Numbered from the stretch's first letter, positions 1 to 12,215 are shown. The stretch: 64,000 bases of DNA from Anniella stebbinsi (GCA_029215795.1 JARDYH010000002.1:295399973-295463972), one strand, 5' to 3'. Notes: a model not told the origin generated them from the sequence alone. Translations and numbers: made by a program.

Positions 1-1486
1 TTAGGTCTTCAATTCCCCTGGGACAGTAAGAATCTTGTCTTTACAAATATTTACATGTTAGATGTACCAGAGTTTTAGCCCAATTGCATACACATCATTG
101 TGGGACAGGGGAAAGGGAGAAGGGTGAAATATGTTCTGACACAACGCTATGTTGCAATACAAATGTGTTCTGGAAAATTAGATTTGTATGATTCCCCCAC
201 CTCTCAAACACACACACTTACACATATATCCTACAGGCAAAATTCTGATGTCCCCCCTCCCCTCGTGCACAGAAAGCAAAGGAGAGAAATGAACAAATCT
301 GAAGCTTTTCTTATTCGTAGGGCTTTTTATGCTGGATCAACTGCACTGATAGAAGTGGATTTCTCCATCCCGTCCTTCTCATTGGAGCCTCTCCAGGCCA
401 CTGAAAATGCTACACAGAGTGTCAGGAGACCCTCCTGAATGGGGTGACTGTGGTGTATGCGTGTGGGGGGAAGGGGATCCCATGAAATCAGTCAGATGGG
501 CCATTCACAAGTGGAACTCTTCCTCTCATGGAAGACAGATCCTGGATCTAACCACTGTATGGTTAGAAAATTTCCATCTTATTTATTGGGTTTTAGCTGT
601 GATACCAATGTGGGAATGGGGAGACTATTATAGGAAGGGTCAGTGCCAGCTCCAGGTTTTTTTTTGGGGGGGGGCTTTGGGCAAGACACCCTGAATGGGG
701 CCCCTCCTTCAGTGCCTTCTCATTGTCATTGTCACCAGCTGCTTTTGCACCTCATCTTTCCCATAAATCCTATCACTTTTTGCTTGATAGGCAGAGAGCC
801 AGTGAGCAAGTAGGCAGTGGTATCTACTGCTCCTCCTTCTCACCACCACCATCATCTGGCTAGAGTGAGAGACAGGTGAACGAGCAGGTTGCCATGGTGA
901 AGAGGAGGACTGACACCATGGAGCTCTTGTCAGTGGGACCTACTCAGGTGTGGTCCCTTGGCAGATTCCCAGCCATGCTGGCACAGGCACATCTGGCAAG
1001 GGTAACGCATGGCAGACTTGCATGGATCTAATGAGGAAAAACACCCTCAGCAAGCATGTTTGCTACATGTACATCAAGGTTTTCAGTGCTAAATCCCATA
1101 AAGCAGGATGATAATGCATGTCTACAAATGGTCAGGAACATGCTGAGAGTTGTTAGTGGCCTCTGTAAGCCTAGCACATCATCACCACCACAGGTCCCCA
1201 ACTGCTTGGAGACATGTATCATCCCTTCACCCTCTACAGGATTTACCTGTGAAAAACAGCAGTGTGCATACAGCAGGTGTGCTTGCCAAATTATGTGTGC
1301 ATTGACCCTATGATTTAAACCTCTGGCAAGGGTCCAGGTTTCATTGTGGGGAAACAGAGGGTGGGGAAACCAATACGTATCACTGGCATTTGAGGAGAGG
1401 TGAAAATAGTGCCAGGATCACAATGGCAAGTATCCTCAAGAAAGCATCTGATTATTTAAAAGAATTCCAAATAAAGAATACATCAT
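1..1486. other. Unassigned intergenic DNA
   Basis: No exon, RNA gene or recognisable transposon protein is seen. Small open frames (for example 100-438 and 407-694 on the plus strand) have no family motif and no coding-like composition. A T-run followed by a G-run lies near 658-676. The rest is mixed-complexity sequence, perhaps including old repeats I cannot name. Confidence 0.6.
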
Positions 1487-1684
1487 GGGCCTGTTCAGAC
1501 AACATGCTAAGCCATGGTTATTTCACCATCCCTTTTGCAGCAAATGGTTAGTGAGCGTGTTTAAACTTTAAACCATCGTTATGTAGCCACCATGGTTAGG
1601 AATGGTTCACATGACACACTAAGCCATAGTATTTAGCTTAAAATGCTTAACCACTGTGGCTTAGCATGTTGTCTGAACAGAGTT
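1487..1684. mobile_element. Short inverted-repeat DNA transposon (MITE)
   Basis: The ends are inverted copies: CTGTTCAGACAACATGCTAA at 1491 pairs with its complement ending at 1680. The interior repeats variants of the 'aagccat/atggtt' motif on both strands, as expected of a non-autonomous DNA transposon with subterminal repeats. There is no coding sequence. I could not find a convincing target-site duplication, so the outer edges and superfamily are uncertain. Confidence 0.7.
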
Positions 1685-2006
1685 GTCGAATCATCTGAGT
1701 GCATTCCATACAGTTAGTTCAGCTTTCCCCAGCCAGTTGCCCAGTAAAAATCCCATCATCTCCAGCAAGCATGGGCCAGTTTCTGTCTTCCCGGGTTCTT
1801 GCCCTGAGAGTAGGGTTAAGAGGTAGTTAGTAAAACCCTCTTTTTTTCTTCAAGTTTTCTATCCAGTGATGATTAGGCTTCATTAGAAAGCTATGAGGCA
1901 GCAGGCACACAATTTGTTATGTTAGAAACAGCTGTGGAACTTTTGCCCAGGAGTCCTGAGACTGGATTGAGCAAGACTAGTAGAAACCATTTGTTTTTGA
2001 AAATAG
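1685..2006. other. Unassigned spacer
   Basis: Sequence between a short DNA transposon and a SINE. No gene, RNA or repeat signature was recognised. Confidence 0.5.
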
Positions 2007-2207
2007 GAACATAGGACGCTGCCTTTTACTGAGTCAGATCATTGGTCCATCTAGTCCAGTATTGTTGACACTAACTGGGAGAGTCTCTCCAGGGGTTTAG
2101 GCAGGATTCTTTTCCTCATCCTACCTGGGGAATCCAGCAATCTAACTTGGGGCCTTCTGTGTGCAACGCAGGTGCTCAATCACACTGAGCTATGGCCCCT
2201 CCCTATG
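2007..2207 (-). mobile_element. tRNA-derived SINE, near full length
   Basis: Read on the minus strand, it starts with a tRNA-like head (GGGCCATAGCTCAGTG, an A-box region), then a B-box-like stretch. It ends with the tail that spells 'atggaccaatgatctgactcag' and 'ggcagcgtcctatgttcc' on the minus strand. Related pieces occur at 7862-8015, 49870-49975, 52706-52780 and 57566-58013. Such SINEs are transcribed by Pol III and moved by LINE enzymes. This copy has several substitutions in the head and is probably inactive. It is not a tRNA gene, because the cloverleaf is not complete. Confidence 0.8.
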
Positions 2208-2438
2208 ATCAGACCTTCCTGCGCTGTTGTTACAGAAGCAGTAAAACTAGAATATCTTTTTTGAAGTGGGGAAAGAATGAGATGTCCTTTTAGCATATTG
2301 CATCGCTTCTCTCATTTCCTGGTTGTTTGCTGTTCACATTCACCATTTGGGAGCAACAGTGCAGTCAGAGGCTGAAGTACAAGGCCTAGCTCAGCAGAAC
2401 GAACAGGACAGAGGAGGCCCAAATGAGGCACTTGACAT
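2208..2438. other. Unassigned spacer
   Basis: Non-repetitive-looking sequence with no recognised feature. Confidence 0.5.
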
Positions 2439-2629
2439 CAGTGGAGGCTAGTGGCTGTGATGTCAGTGGGGTGGTGAATCCACTCCAGGTTTCAAGCACG
2501 ATCAGTGAGAACTCTAAAGGGCCTATCCAAGGAGCTTCTTCACTTTGGATAGCTCCTTTAAAGTTCTGACTGTTTCTGCCTGAAACCTGGAGTGGATTCA
2601 ACGCCCCACTGACATCGGAACTTCCGCTG
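2439..2629. mobile_element. hAT-like foldback MITE (CAGTGGAGGCTAGTGGC family)
   Basis: A 191-bp near-palindrome. The left arm (CAGTGGAGGCTAGTGGC, then 'gatgtcagtgggg', then 'gaatccactccagg') is mirrored by the right arm ending CCGCTG. The centre reads 'ctatccaaggagcttcttcactttggatag'. Two relatives exist in the window: 59523-59725, which has an imperfect 8-bp duplication, and a one-armed piece at 35313-35400. No coding capacity. Confidence 0.78.
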
Positions 2630-3410
2630 CATGCCACATTTGGGAGTAAGTGGAATAATTACATTTGCAGCAAAAAGATCCCCATCGTTCCGTTATGTCC
2701 AGAGTCTAAAATGACCTAATGGCACTTCTATTTTGGAAAAAAAAGAAAGGTATATTAGTTGAAGCTCCTCCTTTACAGTGTGGCAATCCTAAAGAAGTGC
2801 TGCTCTTTAGACAGAGGGCTTTGCCCATCCTACTGCAAGAGACATGTGTGGTGGAAGGAATGGCAAGAGGCTTTTACAGCCTTGTCGTGCTAATTTGCAA
2901 GGATTTCTGATAGACATTTTTTGAGCTTGTTTACTTTCCACATGCTGACAGGTCCAGGACCTGAGAGGCCTTTGGATCTGGCAGAGTTTAAGCCTCTCCT
3001 TTCCCCTTCCCTCTGGCATGCCTCCTCCCACTCATTTCTCTTCCTAAGGTCAGAGCATCGACCTTGGATGGGGAGTTTTCCATGGCAGTTGGCAGGGGCT
3101 AGGGAAGGAGGGGGAGATGCACAATCAGATCTCCTCCACTGAGGCTGGAGAGCTGTCGCTGGCCTCGGAGGAAGGCATCCTTAGCATCTGATGGCAACCT
3201 TTTCAGAGTACATTCACAATGAAAGGAGATACAAGCAGGATGGCCAGATTGGGAGATCTGAATCAGTGAAATGTGCAGGCAAAAGAACACACCAGGGAAA
3301 ATTTTTCATGGAGATGTGGAGGCTGTGAAAATTATCTCCTATTGAAAGGGGCAGCCATTGGCAGTATTCAAAGCTACCCTTGAAAAATCACTCAAAATGT
3401 ATTGGGCAGG
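2630..3410. other. Unassigned intergenic DNA
   Basis: Short open frames on both strands overlap each other and show no domain. No repeat family was recognised. Confidence 0.5.
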
Positions 3411-3494
3411 GAAAGAGTATCCAACCATGCTCACTAGGGCCTGATGGGAGGTGTAGGACTTTTCCTCCATCTAAACATACACAGGATTGCACCC
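3411..3494. mobile_element. Right half of a TTA/TAA-flanked MITE
   Basis: The sequence 'ggattgcaccc' followed by TAA ends a copy of a short family found many times here (16049-16460, 23753-23834, 53826-53960 and others). The preceding part carries the 'aggactttt...tctaaacatacacagg' block typical of that family. The left end is not recognisable. Confidence 0.6.
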
Positions 3495-3653
3495 TAAATG
3501 TCATAGGGAAGCCAAATGAGGTTGGTTTACTTGTGTTGACCAAAACAGGTATTCTCAAAACTGCTATGGTCTCTTATTCAATTGACTTATTCAATTGAGA
3601 ATATAGGTAAGGGAATTACATTTTAAAAGAGCTCTATGCATGCATGTATTCAT

Positions 3654-4734
3654 TAGGGATGTGCACTGGATCGGACCCGATCCACGATCCGAGTCCGGTC
3701 CAGTGGGAAATCGGATAAATTATCCGATTTCCGATCCCGCAGCTGGATCGGCCGATCCAATCCGAACCGGTCCGAAAAAGCTCCGAACCGGTTCGGCGGA
3801 TCGGCGGATCGGCGGGCGCCCACTGGCGCCCACCGTCGCTTCCATTGGCGGGCGCCAGCGGGCGCCCGCCGATGAAAGTGGACAGCGGGGGGGGGAGGAG
3901 GGGGGCACTTACCTTCTCGGCCCGGTGGCTCCCGTCCGGCGCTGGCGCCTACTACTACTAGCAGGCTCCGCGGCCTGCTCTAGGGTGGCGCGCCGGGTGA
4001 TGTCATCACCCGGCGCGCTACTCTAGAGCAGGCCGCGGAGCCTGCTGGAAGTAGTAGGCGCCGGCGCCGGACGGGAGCCGCCGGGCCGGAAAGGTAAGGA
4101 GGGGGTGCGTGGAGGGGAGGAGGGGGCGCGCGGAGGGGGGAGGGGGGAGGGGGGCCCTTACCTGCCCGGCCCGGCGGCTCCCGTCCGGCGCCGGCGCCTA
4201 CTACTCCCAGCAGGCTCCGCGGCCTGCTCTAGGATGGCGCGCCGGGTGATGTCATCACCCGGCGCGCTACTCGAGAGTAGGCCGCGGAGCCCGCTGGTAG
4301 TAGCCGCCGGCGCCGGACGGGCCGAGAAGGTAAGCAGTGGCGGGGAAGGGGGCTTACCCCCCCCGGAGCCGTCCGCTTCTATCCGCTGGCGCCCGCGGGC
4401 GCCAGCGGATGGAAGCGGGCGGCCCCAGGGGGGGTAGGGAGCGCGGGGGAGGGGGTTTACCTGCCGGGGCCGTCCACAGCGGACGGCCCCGGGGGGGGGA
4501 GGGAGTTAGGCCCCCCCTTACCCACCCGCCGCCATTTTTTCCTCATAGACTTGCATTGCAATGCAAGTCTATGGGGAAAAAATGGCGGCCGATCCAAAAA
4601 TGTACGATTTTTGGGTCGGGATCGGACTCGATCCGGTCCGGGGGGCCTCCGATTTTGTCCGAACCGGTCCGGGACAAAATTGGAGGTCCCGATCCGGGTC
4701 CCGATCCGATCCGGGGGGTCCGTGCACACCCCTA
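3654..4734. mobile_element. GC-rich non-autonomous hAT-type element, 1,081 bp
   Basis: Its limits are exact. An 8-bp target-site duplication GTATTCAT lies at 3646-3653 and 4735-4742. The terminal inverted repeats begin TAGGGATGTGCAC and end GTGCACACCCCTA. An 8-bp duplication with TAGGG-type ends is the signature of hAT transposons. The interior is very GC-rich and built of nested palindromes: subterminal GATCC-rich repeats, and two copies (about 3960-4046 and 4200-4300) of a hairpin whose core is GGGTGATGTCATCACCC inside GGCGCGC arms. There is no transposase, so it must have been mobilised in trans. The open frames at 3640-4841 are by-products of the GC-rich sequence. A sibling with the same architecture lies at 27546-28254. 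Confidence 0.92.
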
Positions 4735-4742
4735 GTATTCAT

Positions 4743-5961
4743 ATCAACTTCTCTTCCTCTGGTCTGGAGAGCCAAATGTTCTGTCTAGCATGGCGACTGC
4801 CAACACCAGAACTTCATCGTTGTGGTGTTGGGTCGATATGAGTGAACATAGGATGCAGACTGAGCTCTTCTCCTCTGCTCCACCCAGTGCCACCCATATT
4901 TGCTCATTGTGCTGATGGTGTCCTGCTGATGTCATGGCTATAATGGTGTAAATCTAGTGGAATACTAGTGTTGACCCCCTATGTGGTATTAAATTCCTTT
5001 ACTTATTCCCATTTTCAGGCTCCATGGTGCGAGGGAACTTGGCAGAGATTCCTTTCTTATCCAGCAGGTGTAAGTCAAGGATAGGATTGTGTGTTATACA
5101 CAATCTTCTTGATGCTTAGAGTAAAATGGAAATCCAGTTTTATCCATCATTTACACATGACCCAAATCCCCTCAATATCTAGTTCCAGGATGACCATCAT
5201 GATATATGCTGGAGAAGTATATTTGCTCCACACTTTTAAGGCAGCCAACCAAATTTGCACTTCCCAGATTTATCAGAAAGCTTTTCTCACTTGGACTGTA
5301 CATTTTTCTGAATTTTGTGATGCAGTTCTTGGCTCAACAAAGATTTAGAAAAATGCACGGGGGTGGGGAGAAACATACAAAAATCTGTGTTTTTAGGGGA
5401 AATGTATAAAATGTAAATGTGGTTTTGTGTGAGGGCTTTAAATTCACAGAAAATGGGATGGAAGAGACATACGATTGAACACAGGCAGAACTAACACAGA
5501 CCTGAAACAGACTATCTATCCATGCTTAGCCCTGGCCATTGAACTCACTTTATTTACCCTGACAGGTCTGAGGGGTCAATGGCTGTGCAATCTACCAAGA
5601 ATATCATCACAATTCACTTTCATGGAAAGTGCAAGCACATAGAGGAAGCATGGCTGCAGGGCCCCCGTATCACAAGAAGACTGAAACATTGATGTAGTTT
5701 GCCAGTGGGCATGTCGTTACTCATTTGAATGGCCTGGGTAAGGTGATCCCTTGCCTAGGCTGGGAATTTGTTTCCTGCTTGAAACATCTCTACTTTAGAT
5801 GTACAAAGTGTGAATTACTGCTCACTCTATACCGCACCATGTATGCAATAACACATGCTAAGGCGTGCAATGGAAATGAGATATATTGTAAGACAATCTA
5901 GTGTTTCGTGAAAAGAGACTAAAGGCCAGATAAGAGTGGGAGGAGGGAAAGCAGGATACAG
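4743..5961. other. Unassigned intergenic DNA
   Basis: No exon or clear transposon. Around 5340-5415 there is an A-rich stretch ('acatacaaaaatctgtg', 'ggggaaatgtataaaatg') that resembles the degenerate repeats near 19910-20070 and 50035-50170. Confidence 0.5.
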
Positions 5962-6014
5962 TCTTTCTTTCTTTCTTTCTTTCTTTTTTTCTTTCTTTCT
6001 TTCTTTCTTTCTTT
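5962..6014. repeat. (TTTC)n microsatellite
   Basis: A tandem CTTT array with one interruption (a longer T-run near 5986). On the minus strand it creates a Lys/Glu/Arg-rich false open frame (5827-6051). Confidence 0.95.
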
Positions 6015-6310
6015 TGGACAGGGACTTAAATATTAATGTGCTGTGATGCATATTCTTATATTTCTACGCTATAAGTAACACTACCTTTACATGAAATAGT
6101 GTTTTGTAAATTTACAGCATTTTAAATTTCCCCATTTATATTGTTTATGACAGCACAATCACGCCAGAAAACACCATTATACTGGGGGAGAAACCCATAA
6201 TATTTGAAAGATTAACAATAGATTATTGGATAGCACCACAAATAAAACCAGAGCTTTCATTTTTATCCTCATTTATTCTTCAGCACTCATGTGGCTCTAC
6301 CTACAGGTTA

Positions 6311-6452
6311 GCCCAGTTTTCCCCCAACATGGTGCCCTCCAGATGTTTTGGACTACCACTCCCAGGATTCCTGACCACTGGCTATGCTAGCTTGAACTGA
6401 TAGGAGTTGAAGTCCAAAATATCTGGAGGGCATTGGGATGGGGAAGGCTGGT
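6311..6452. mobile_element. hAT-like palindromic MITE (CCTCCAGATG family)
   Basis: The left arm 'ccaacatggtgccctccaga' and the right arm 'atctggagggcattgggatg' are inverted copies around a centre reading 'ctggctatgctagcttgaac'. Siblings lie at 8093-8229, 28591-28701 and 43271-43370. Two of these have 8-bp target-site duplications, which places the family near hAT. This copy is diverged and its duplication could not be identified. Confidence 0.8.
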
Positions 6453-6554
6453 CAAGACCCTATTTTTTATTATTTTAAATATGAATGGAGTTGCTCTGTG
6501 TCCTCTGTGTTCCCAACAGTGCTCTACTTTTGCCCCCCCCCCAGCAATAAATAG

Positions 6555-6835
6555 ACCAGGTTTGCATGATCATCTCAGCCCACCATGGGTTATGTAAGCC
6601 ATGGTAGGTTGCAGTGTGTGCCGGTGGCCATTTTGAATACTCAAGCAGCAGCAGGCTGTCACCGTGGCTTATAGTATTGTGCGAACCTGGCGAGGTGGCT
6701 TATGCGAGGGTTAACCAACCTTCACATAACCTCTGGGCTGTTTGAGGGTTATGCAAGGGTTGTTTAACCCTCACATAAGTCACCCTCTCCAGTTTTGCAT
6801 GACATAAAAAGCCATGGTGACTGCCTGCCACATGG
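6555..6835. mobile_element. Diverged palindromic DNA-transposon cluster
   Basis: The block 'ggtggcttatgcgagggtta' (about 6700) is mirrored by 'taaccctcacataagtcacc' near 6783, with further inverted copies of 'gggttatg' and 'ccatgg' outside it. It looks like one or two nested short inverted-repeat elements. Ends and target duplications are unclear. Confidence 0.6.
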
Positions 6836-7861
6836 GGAAGGTCCCCATGTGCTTAGACTCTCTTTTGACCTTCAAATGATGGCACATCAGTTGAAGGTGG
6901 AGCCTGTTGTCATTATCCTGCTCCTCCCTCCACAGTCCATTCTAACCAAATTGAACATCTGAAAAGCCCTATTGTCTCTGTATCATGCAGATGTTTTGTC
7001 ATGCACTGAACTAGGGATAATAGTGAAGTGCAAAGAGTTAAAACCACCCAGTGTTGGTGTGTTGGTTGATATTTTCAATTTTAGAAGGAGCAGGAGCTTC
7101 TGTTAGCAACAGCCCGAAGTGGTGTCACAGTCTGTTATTCCCACAGCTGCATACCATAAATGAATAAAAAAGCTGCATACACTAATGATGATTAATTGCA
7201 TTTTTCTCATATCTTCATATCAATTAACTGGGAATGTTCCTTTGTTTAAATAATTGTCTTTTGTAAATAAATGTGTAAACACTACTTAAAGCAAATTTTT
7301 GGTCTAATGGCATTTATCTGAAAGTTAACAGATTCAAGATGTGATGTGTGTTTTAATTGATTGAATGTACAATAAAATGTGGCATTGGGTGCTAATTTTT
7401 ACAGCAAGCATATTAGAGCTTCAATCAAATTATACATGGTTTAAAACAATATGAGACTGCATTAGACCAACCACTTCTCCAGCACATGTTGGCATTACAG
7501 AAATAGTATGAATACCGTATGGACGAAGACCAGCTGGGAGAACAGGATGGATCTGAGTTTGCCACTCTCTCACAAGTTGGGTGGTCAACTGCATTATATT
7601 GGGCCAGTCAGTAAAAACAAAGAAACCCAACAACTATGGCTAGTCTGGTAACCAACATGGATGTTTGAAAAAAAATCAACTAACTTCAGATTCTACCAGA
7701 GCCTATCCATGGCCTTTTAATTTCCTTCTAGAGCTGCCACATTCTGCACTGGATCTACCTCGAATTAGGTTGTCGCCCTCTTCATAGGCTCCACTCATAG
7801 TCAAATCCACAAAAGCCTCCTGACCTATCATGGCACAAGCAGCTATTCAAGGACATGAAGA
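6836..7861. other. Unassigned AT-rich intergenic DNA
   Basis: AT-rich sequence, particularly 7140-7420. No gene or repeat was recognised. Confidence 0.5.
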
Positions 7862-8015
7862 TAGGAACCGTTGGTCCACCTTGCTCTGTATTATTTACAC
7901 ATTGACTGTCAGCAGTTCTTTGAGGTTTAGGATGGGGATCTTTCCAAGTCTGACTTGGAAATGCCAGGGATTGAACCTGGGGCTTTCTACAGGCCTGTGC
8001 TATCACCCCTTCCTC
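7862..8015 (-). mobile_element. tRNA-derived SINE, diverged
   Basis: On the minus strand it carries the B-box-like 'caggttcaatccctggcat' followed by the body of the SINE seen at 2007-2207, ending near 'ggtggaccaacggttcct'. The A-box head is degraded. Divergence suggests an old insertion. Confidence 0.72.
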
Positions 8016-8092
8016 TGCTTGGCAAGTGAAATGGGCATTTAGCACTGTTCCACTTGCCATAAATGAAAAGAAAAATCAGCCCTAGGGCTAAA

Positions 8093-8229
8093 CCAAGGGT
8101 GGAGAATGTGTGACTCCTGAGAGATTGTTGGACTGCAGCTCCTATCAGCCTGACCCAGCATAGCCAATGAGAGTGATGATAAGAGTTGCAGTCCAACAAC
8201 ATCTGGAGAGCCACATGTTCCCCTTCCTT
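8093..8229. mobile_element. hAT-like MITE with perfect 8-bp target duplication
   Basis: GGGCTAAA flanks the element at 8085-8092 and 8230-8237. The ends CCAAGGGTGGAGAATGTG and CACATGTTCCCCTTCCTT are imperfect inverted repeats. The interior has the 'gttggactgcagctcctatc' and 'gttgcagtccaacaacatct' arms of the CCTCCAGATG family. 137 bp, non-coding. Confidence 0.85.
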
Positions 8230-8287
8230 GGGCTAAATGAGTAGTCCCCTGATTATTTAGATGGCCCACAGGGTTCCATGCAAGGGG

Positions 8288-8352
8288 ATATTGTGCTGCC
8301 CTTCTTATATACAAAATAGATATTGTGCTGCTCTTCTTATATACTAAATAGA
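8288..8352. repeat. Two-copy tandem duplication, about 33-bp unit
   Basis: The unit 'tattgtgctgcccttcttat' plus 'atacaaaatagat' occurs twice in a row with two or three differences. This looks like a simple replication-slippage duplication, with no known function. Confidence 0.8.
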
Positions 8353-8520
8353 AGGAAGAAATTGAAGCACATACCAACACAGCAATGTCATTAGATCCAT
8401 TAGTAGAGGGGCTGGGGTGAAATTCCTATTCTGGAGCTTGGAATTGTGCATTCCCAGATTAAGGATGTTGGTTGTTGTTTTTTAACTCTATACTGCCTCT
8501 TTTAGAGTGTGCAAGATCTA

Positions 8521-8655
8521 GGCCCTTTCCACAGCAGGCATTTTGCCTGGGATGGCCCCCGGCTGGTCCCTGTGCGCTGATGGAGTGTATTAGGTACTTC
8601 CGGGATCGCCCTCCCTCTCTCCCTCCCTCTACACGTCTATGGTGTAGAACTGGCC
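8521..8655. mobile_element. Short GGCC-ended element with 3-bp duplication (CTA)
   Basis: The element starts GGCCCTTTCCACAG and ends GTAGAACTGGCC, imperfect inverted repeats. CTA lies immediately outside on both sides (8518-8520 and 8656-8658). An inverted, slightly truncated sibling lies at 60090-60215 and shares the block 'ggtacttccgggatcgccct'. It has no coding sequence. It belongs to the set of GG...CC-ended elements with 3-bp duplications discussed in the findings. Confidence 0.75.
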
Positions 8656-10691
8656 CTAGTCTCAGTCTGAGATAGCTCTCCGAAAATCAGAGAACAGGTT
8701 GCTCTTTTTGAATTTGACTGTAACAGTCAAAAGGAAGAAGCACAGCAAAACAAAACAAAACCTCATTCGTGTTGGGAACATAAGCTGTCAACCTTTGGTC
8801 CCGACCTCAAACTGCAGAATAGCAGAATCTTGGGTAAAACTTAATTCTAAAAGCAAATTCATTCTAATGTACTAAAGTAGGGAGAACAGATGTAATAAAA
8901 TTAAATAAAACTGTGGCTACACATACAAAATTTACATCAAAGTTCAAACATTTTTCCCTATTGTAACTTCTGAACTAATTATTCTTTCTTGACTAAAACC
9001 TGCCATTGGATCTTAAAAGCTTGTCAGAATGAAGTGCAATGCTCCATATATGTTTACATTTACAACAGGTTTCCCTTTGATATTTGACAAGGCTCTCATG
9101 TCATCTGGCCTTAAAGTAGCTTCAGAACTTTTCATGGACCAATTTGTGGGATCTCCAGGATGCTGGGAATTGCTCTATATTCAGACAGCATGCCCTTGGG
9201 ACAACACTTGAGGATTAACACCTGTTAGCTGGTGTTAAAACATAATATATGTTTTAAAATGGTTTCTTGCAATAAGCTTTAAAAAATAATTGCAGGATAA
9301 ATATATAATTTTCCTTACTGATCTTCCAGAAATAACCTTTGACCTGAAAACTTGGGCTGAATGTATAAGAATGTATATTTACATGTAAAATCAAGGTTCT
9401 TTTTAAAAAATACATTTGTAAATACATTTATTGTCCTCTACCTCTAGTAAATATCTGAATGGCATGTTTAAATATTTAAATATTTAAATAATTCGTAAAT
9501 ATTAGGAAATTCCTCCCTAAAATGCAATTACTGGGAGATTTTAACTTACACAGCCTTGATATACCTTTTGAGATGTCTCCAATTCGTCTAAGTATTGGCA
9601 TTTTGTTTCTAGATGACAAGTACCTTATGGCATTTTTCCCACACTTGGAACTGTACATTAGAGAGATGAGTAAACTTCAAAGGGCTAAATAGCAAGGGGA
9701 GGATGGAATATGGCCACACATAAAGCTATCCTGCTCCTCCAAACCCCTTTAGTAGCCAGACAAGGTCACTGATCAGGGTAATTTGCGGGAAAAGTCAATT
9801 TCTCAAGTACCCAAAGCAGGTGTTGTGACATTCTAGGACAATTTACTGAAACGAAATTGAGGAAGTTGAAAAAAGCAAAGGTCACAATTCGCAGGAAGAA
9901 GTGAGGAAAGCAAAAACCTTTCACTGTATTTTTAACTCTTTTTCAACTGCAGCGTATTTACAAACTTGGGACTGTTTCCACTTTAAAGAAAAGCACCTTT
10001 TTGTAACTTTAGGAGATGTGTTTGCAAGGAAGATGGTGAAGAATATACTTCCATTGCACTATACAATAAGTGGAGCATAAGACAGCTGCCAAGCAAACCA
10101 GAACATAGCTGTATGGCAAGCACAGTTCCAGAGAAGGAATGTCCCTCTAGTTCAAAGATTCATTTTAGCAAAAGCAGGCCTAAAGTGAAATATAAATGCA
10201 GGTTGGAGAGAGAGGAGGAAACAAAAAGGAGTTAATGAAATGAAACAAAATAATGAAATCTCTTGGAAAAGTCAGTGCTCATATTCAGGGCTGATGAGAT
10301 GGGGGTGGGGGGGGAGCCAGTACAAATTACTGGGCCCGGTGCTCTGGAAGGCGGACTGGGTCCCAACTATGTTGCATATGATTTTGCCTTTCTCGGTAGT
10401 ATCATTATTCTTCGATTATTTTTGACAGCCATTTGTAGCAAAACAAAAGGCTCTCTTGCAGCAGGCACGAGCGGGGTTGCTTGTCATTGCAAAGAGCTGC
10501 TCGATTGAAACGATCCTCACGGAAGGCTGTAGAAACTGCCAGGGGAGAACTGAGTAGGTAGGAGCTGTTTCTTTTCAGTCTAACAGATCCCTGCACGCAT
10601 CTTTCCCACCTGCCCACAATGTGTTCCCAAAAAACACTGGAACAGGCATCAAAACCATAGGACCTCTCAGAGAGAAAACATGCACACTCCT
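8656..10691. other. Unassigned AT-rich intergenic DNA
   Basis: About 2 kb without recognised transposons, apart from simple A-rich and AAAC-rich stretches near 8745-8762 and an AAATATTT repeat near 9468-9490. The part from about 10410 to 10620 is more complex and contains a few CpGs. It could be single-copy DNA. No exon is evident. Confidence 0.5.
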
Positions 10692-11087
10692 CCTAGAATC
10701 ATAGAATAGTAGAGTTGGAAGGGGCCTATAAGACCATTGAGTCCAACCCCCTGCTCAATGCAGAAATCCACCTTATAGCATACCTGACAGATGGCTGTCC
10801 AGCTGCCTCTTGAGTGCCTCTAATGTAGGAGAGCCCACGACCTCCCTAGGAATTGGTTCCATTGTCATATTGCTCTAACAGTCAGGAAGATTTTCCTGAT
10901 GTCCAGCCAGAATCTGGCTTCCTGTAACTTGAGCCCATTATTCTGTGTCCTGCACTCTGGGATGATCAAGAAGAGATCCTGGCCCTCCTCTGTGTGACAA
11001 CCTTTCAAGTATTTGAAGAGTGCTATCATGTTTCACCTCAATCTTCTTTTCTACAAACTAAACATGCCCAATTCTTTCAGACTCTCC

Positions 11088-11703
11088 TCATAGACTCTCC
11101 TTTTTTTCCAGGCCCCTGACCATCCTCATTGCCCTCCTCTGAACACGCTCCAGTTTGTCTGCATCCATCTTGAGGTGTGGTGCCCAGAACTGGACGCAAT
11201 GCTCAAGATGAGGCCTAACCAGTGCCGAATAGAGGGGGACCAGTACCTCGCACGATTTGAAAGCTATACTTCTATTAATGCAATCCAAAAATTGCATTTG
11301 CTTTTTTTGCAGCCACATCACACTGTTGGCTCATATTCTGCTTGTGGTCTACAACAATTCCAGGAACGTTCTCACTTGTAGTATTGCTGAGCCAAGTATC
11401 CCCCATCTTGTAACTGTGCATTTGGTTTCTTTTTCCTAGGCATTTAACCCTATTAAATTTAATTCTGTTGTTTTCAGCCCAGCACTCCAGCCTATCAAGA
11501 TCACTTTGAAGTTCGTTTCTGTCTTCCACAATATTAGCTATCCCACCCAATTTCATGTCACCTGCAGATTTCATAAGCATTCCCTGCACTTCCTCATCCA
11601 AGTCACTAATAAAAATGTTGAAGAGCATTGGTTCCAGGACTGAGCCCTGTGGTACCCTGCTCATTACCTCACCCCAATTTGAGAAGGTGCCATTGATAAG
11701 CAC
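11088..11703 (-). pseudogene. CR1 ORF2 reverse transcriptase, C-terminal fragment
   Basis: Two overlapping minus-strand frames (11275-11703 and 11088-11321) together cover the palm and thumb. VPQGSVL and PMLFNIFISDLDEEVQG mark the start. Then comes the region that should hold the catalytic FADD box, here read as SAGD, so the first catalytic aspartate is lost. NELQSDLDRLECWAENN and KFNRVKC follow, and the second frame has [15 protein letters not shown] and [17 protein letters not shown]. The frame change and altered catalytic box make it a pseudogene. Confidence 0.92.
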
Positions 11704-12215
11704 TCTTTGAGTCCGATTCTGTAGCCAGCTGTGGATCCACCTAATAGTTGTTCCATGTAGCCCACTTTCAGCTAGTTTGTGAATCAGAATGTCATAGGGC
11801 CAAAGTAGAAATTGAGCACGTCGACCTTTTCTTTGTCCTCTGTTATCAGTTTGCCATCCTCATTAAGCAGTTGAACCACCATTTCTTTCCTCTGTCTTTT
11901 ACTATTCACGTGTCTGAAGAAAGCCTATTTATTGCTTTTAGCATCCCTCGCTAGTCTCAGCTCATTCTCAGCTTCAGCCTTCCTGATGGCACTTCAGCAC
12001 TTCTGTGCTACCTGTCTGTACTCTTCTTTTGTAGCCTGGCCTTCCTTCCCTTCCTACATGTATCCTTTTTTGTTTTCAGGTCATCTCTAAGTTTTTTGTG
12101 GAGCCACGTTGGTTTCTTCTGTTGTCTTCTATCTTTTTTTCCTTGTTGGAATTGTTTGTAATTGTGCCTTTAAAATTTCCTTTTTTAAAATCTCCCACTC
12201 ATCTTGGACTCCATT

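Noticed and set aside
4105..4437. GC-rich open frames (110-132 codons) that look like Arg/Gly/Pro-rich proteins
   Set aside because: They lie within a palindromic transposon with exact target duplications. Frames are open on both strands because the sequence is GC-rich and lacks stops.
5827..6051. Lys/Glu-rich peptide on the minus strand
   Set aside because: Encoded by the (TTTC)n microsatellite.
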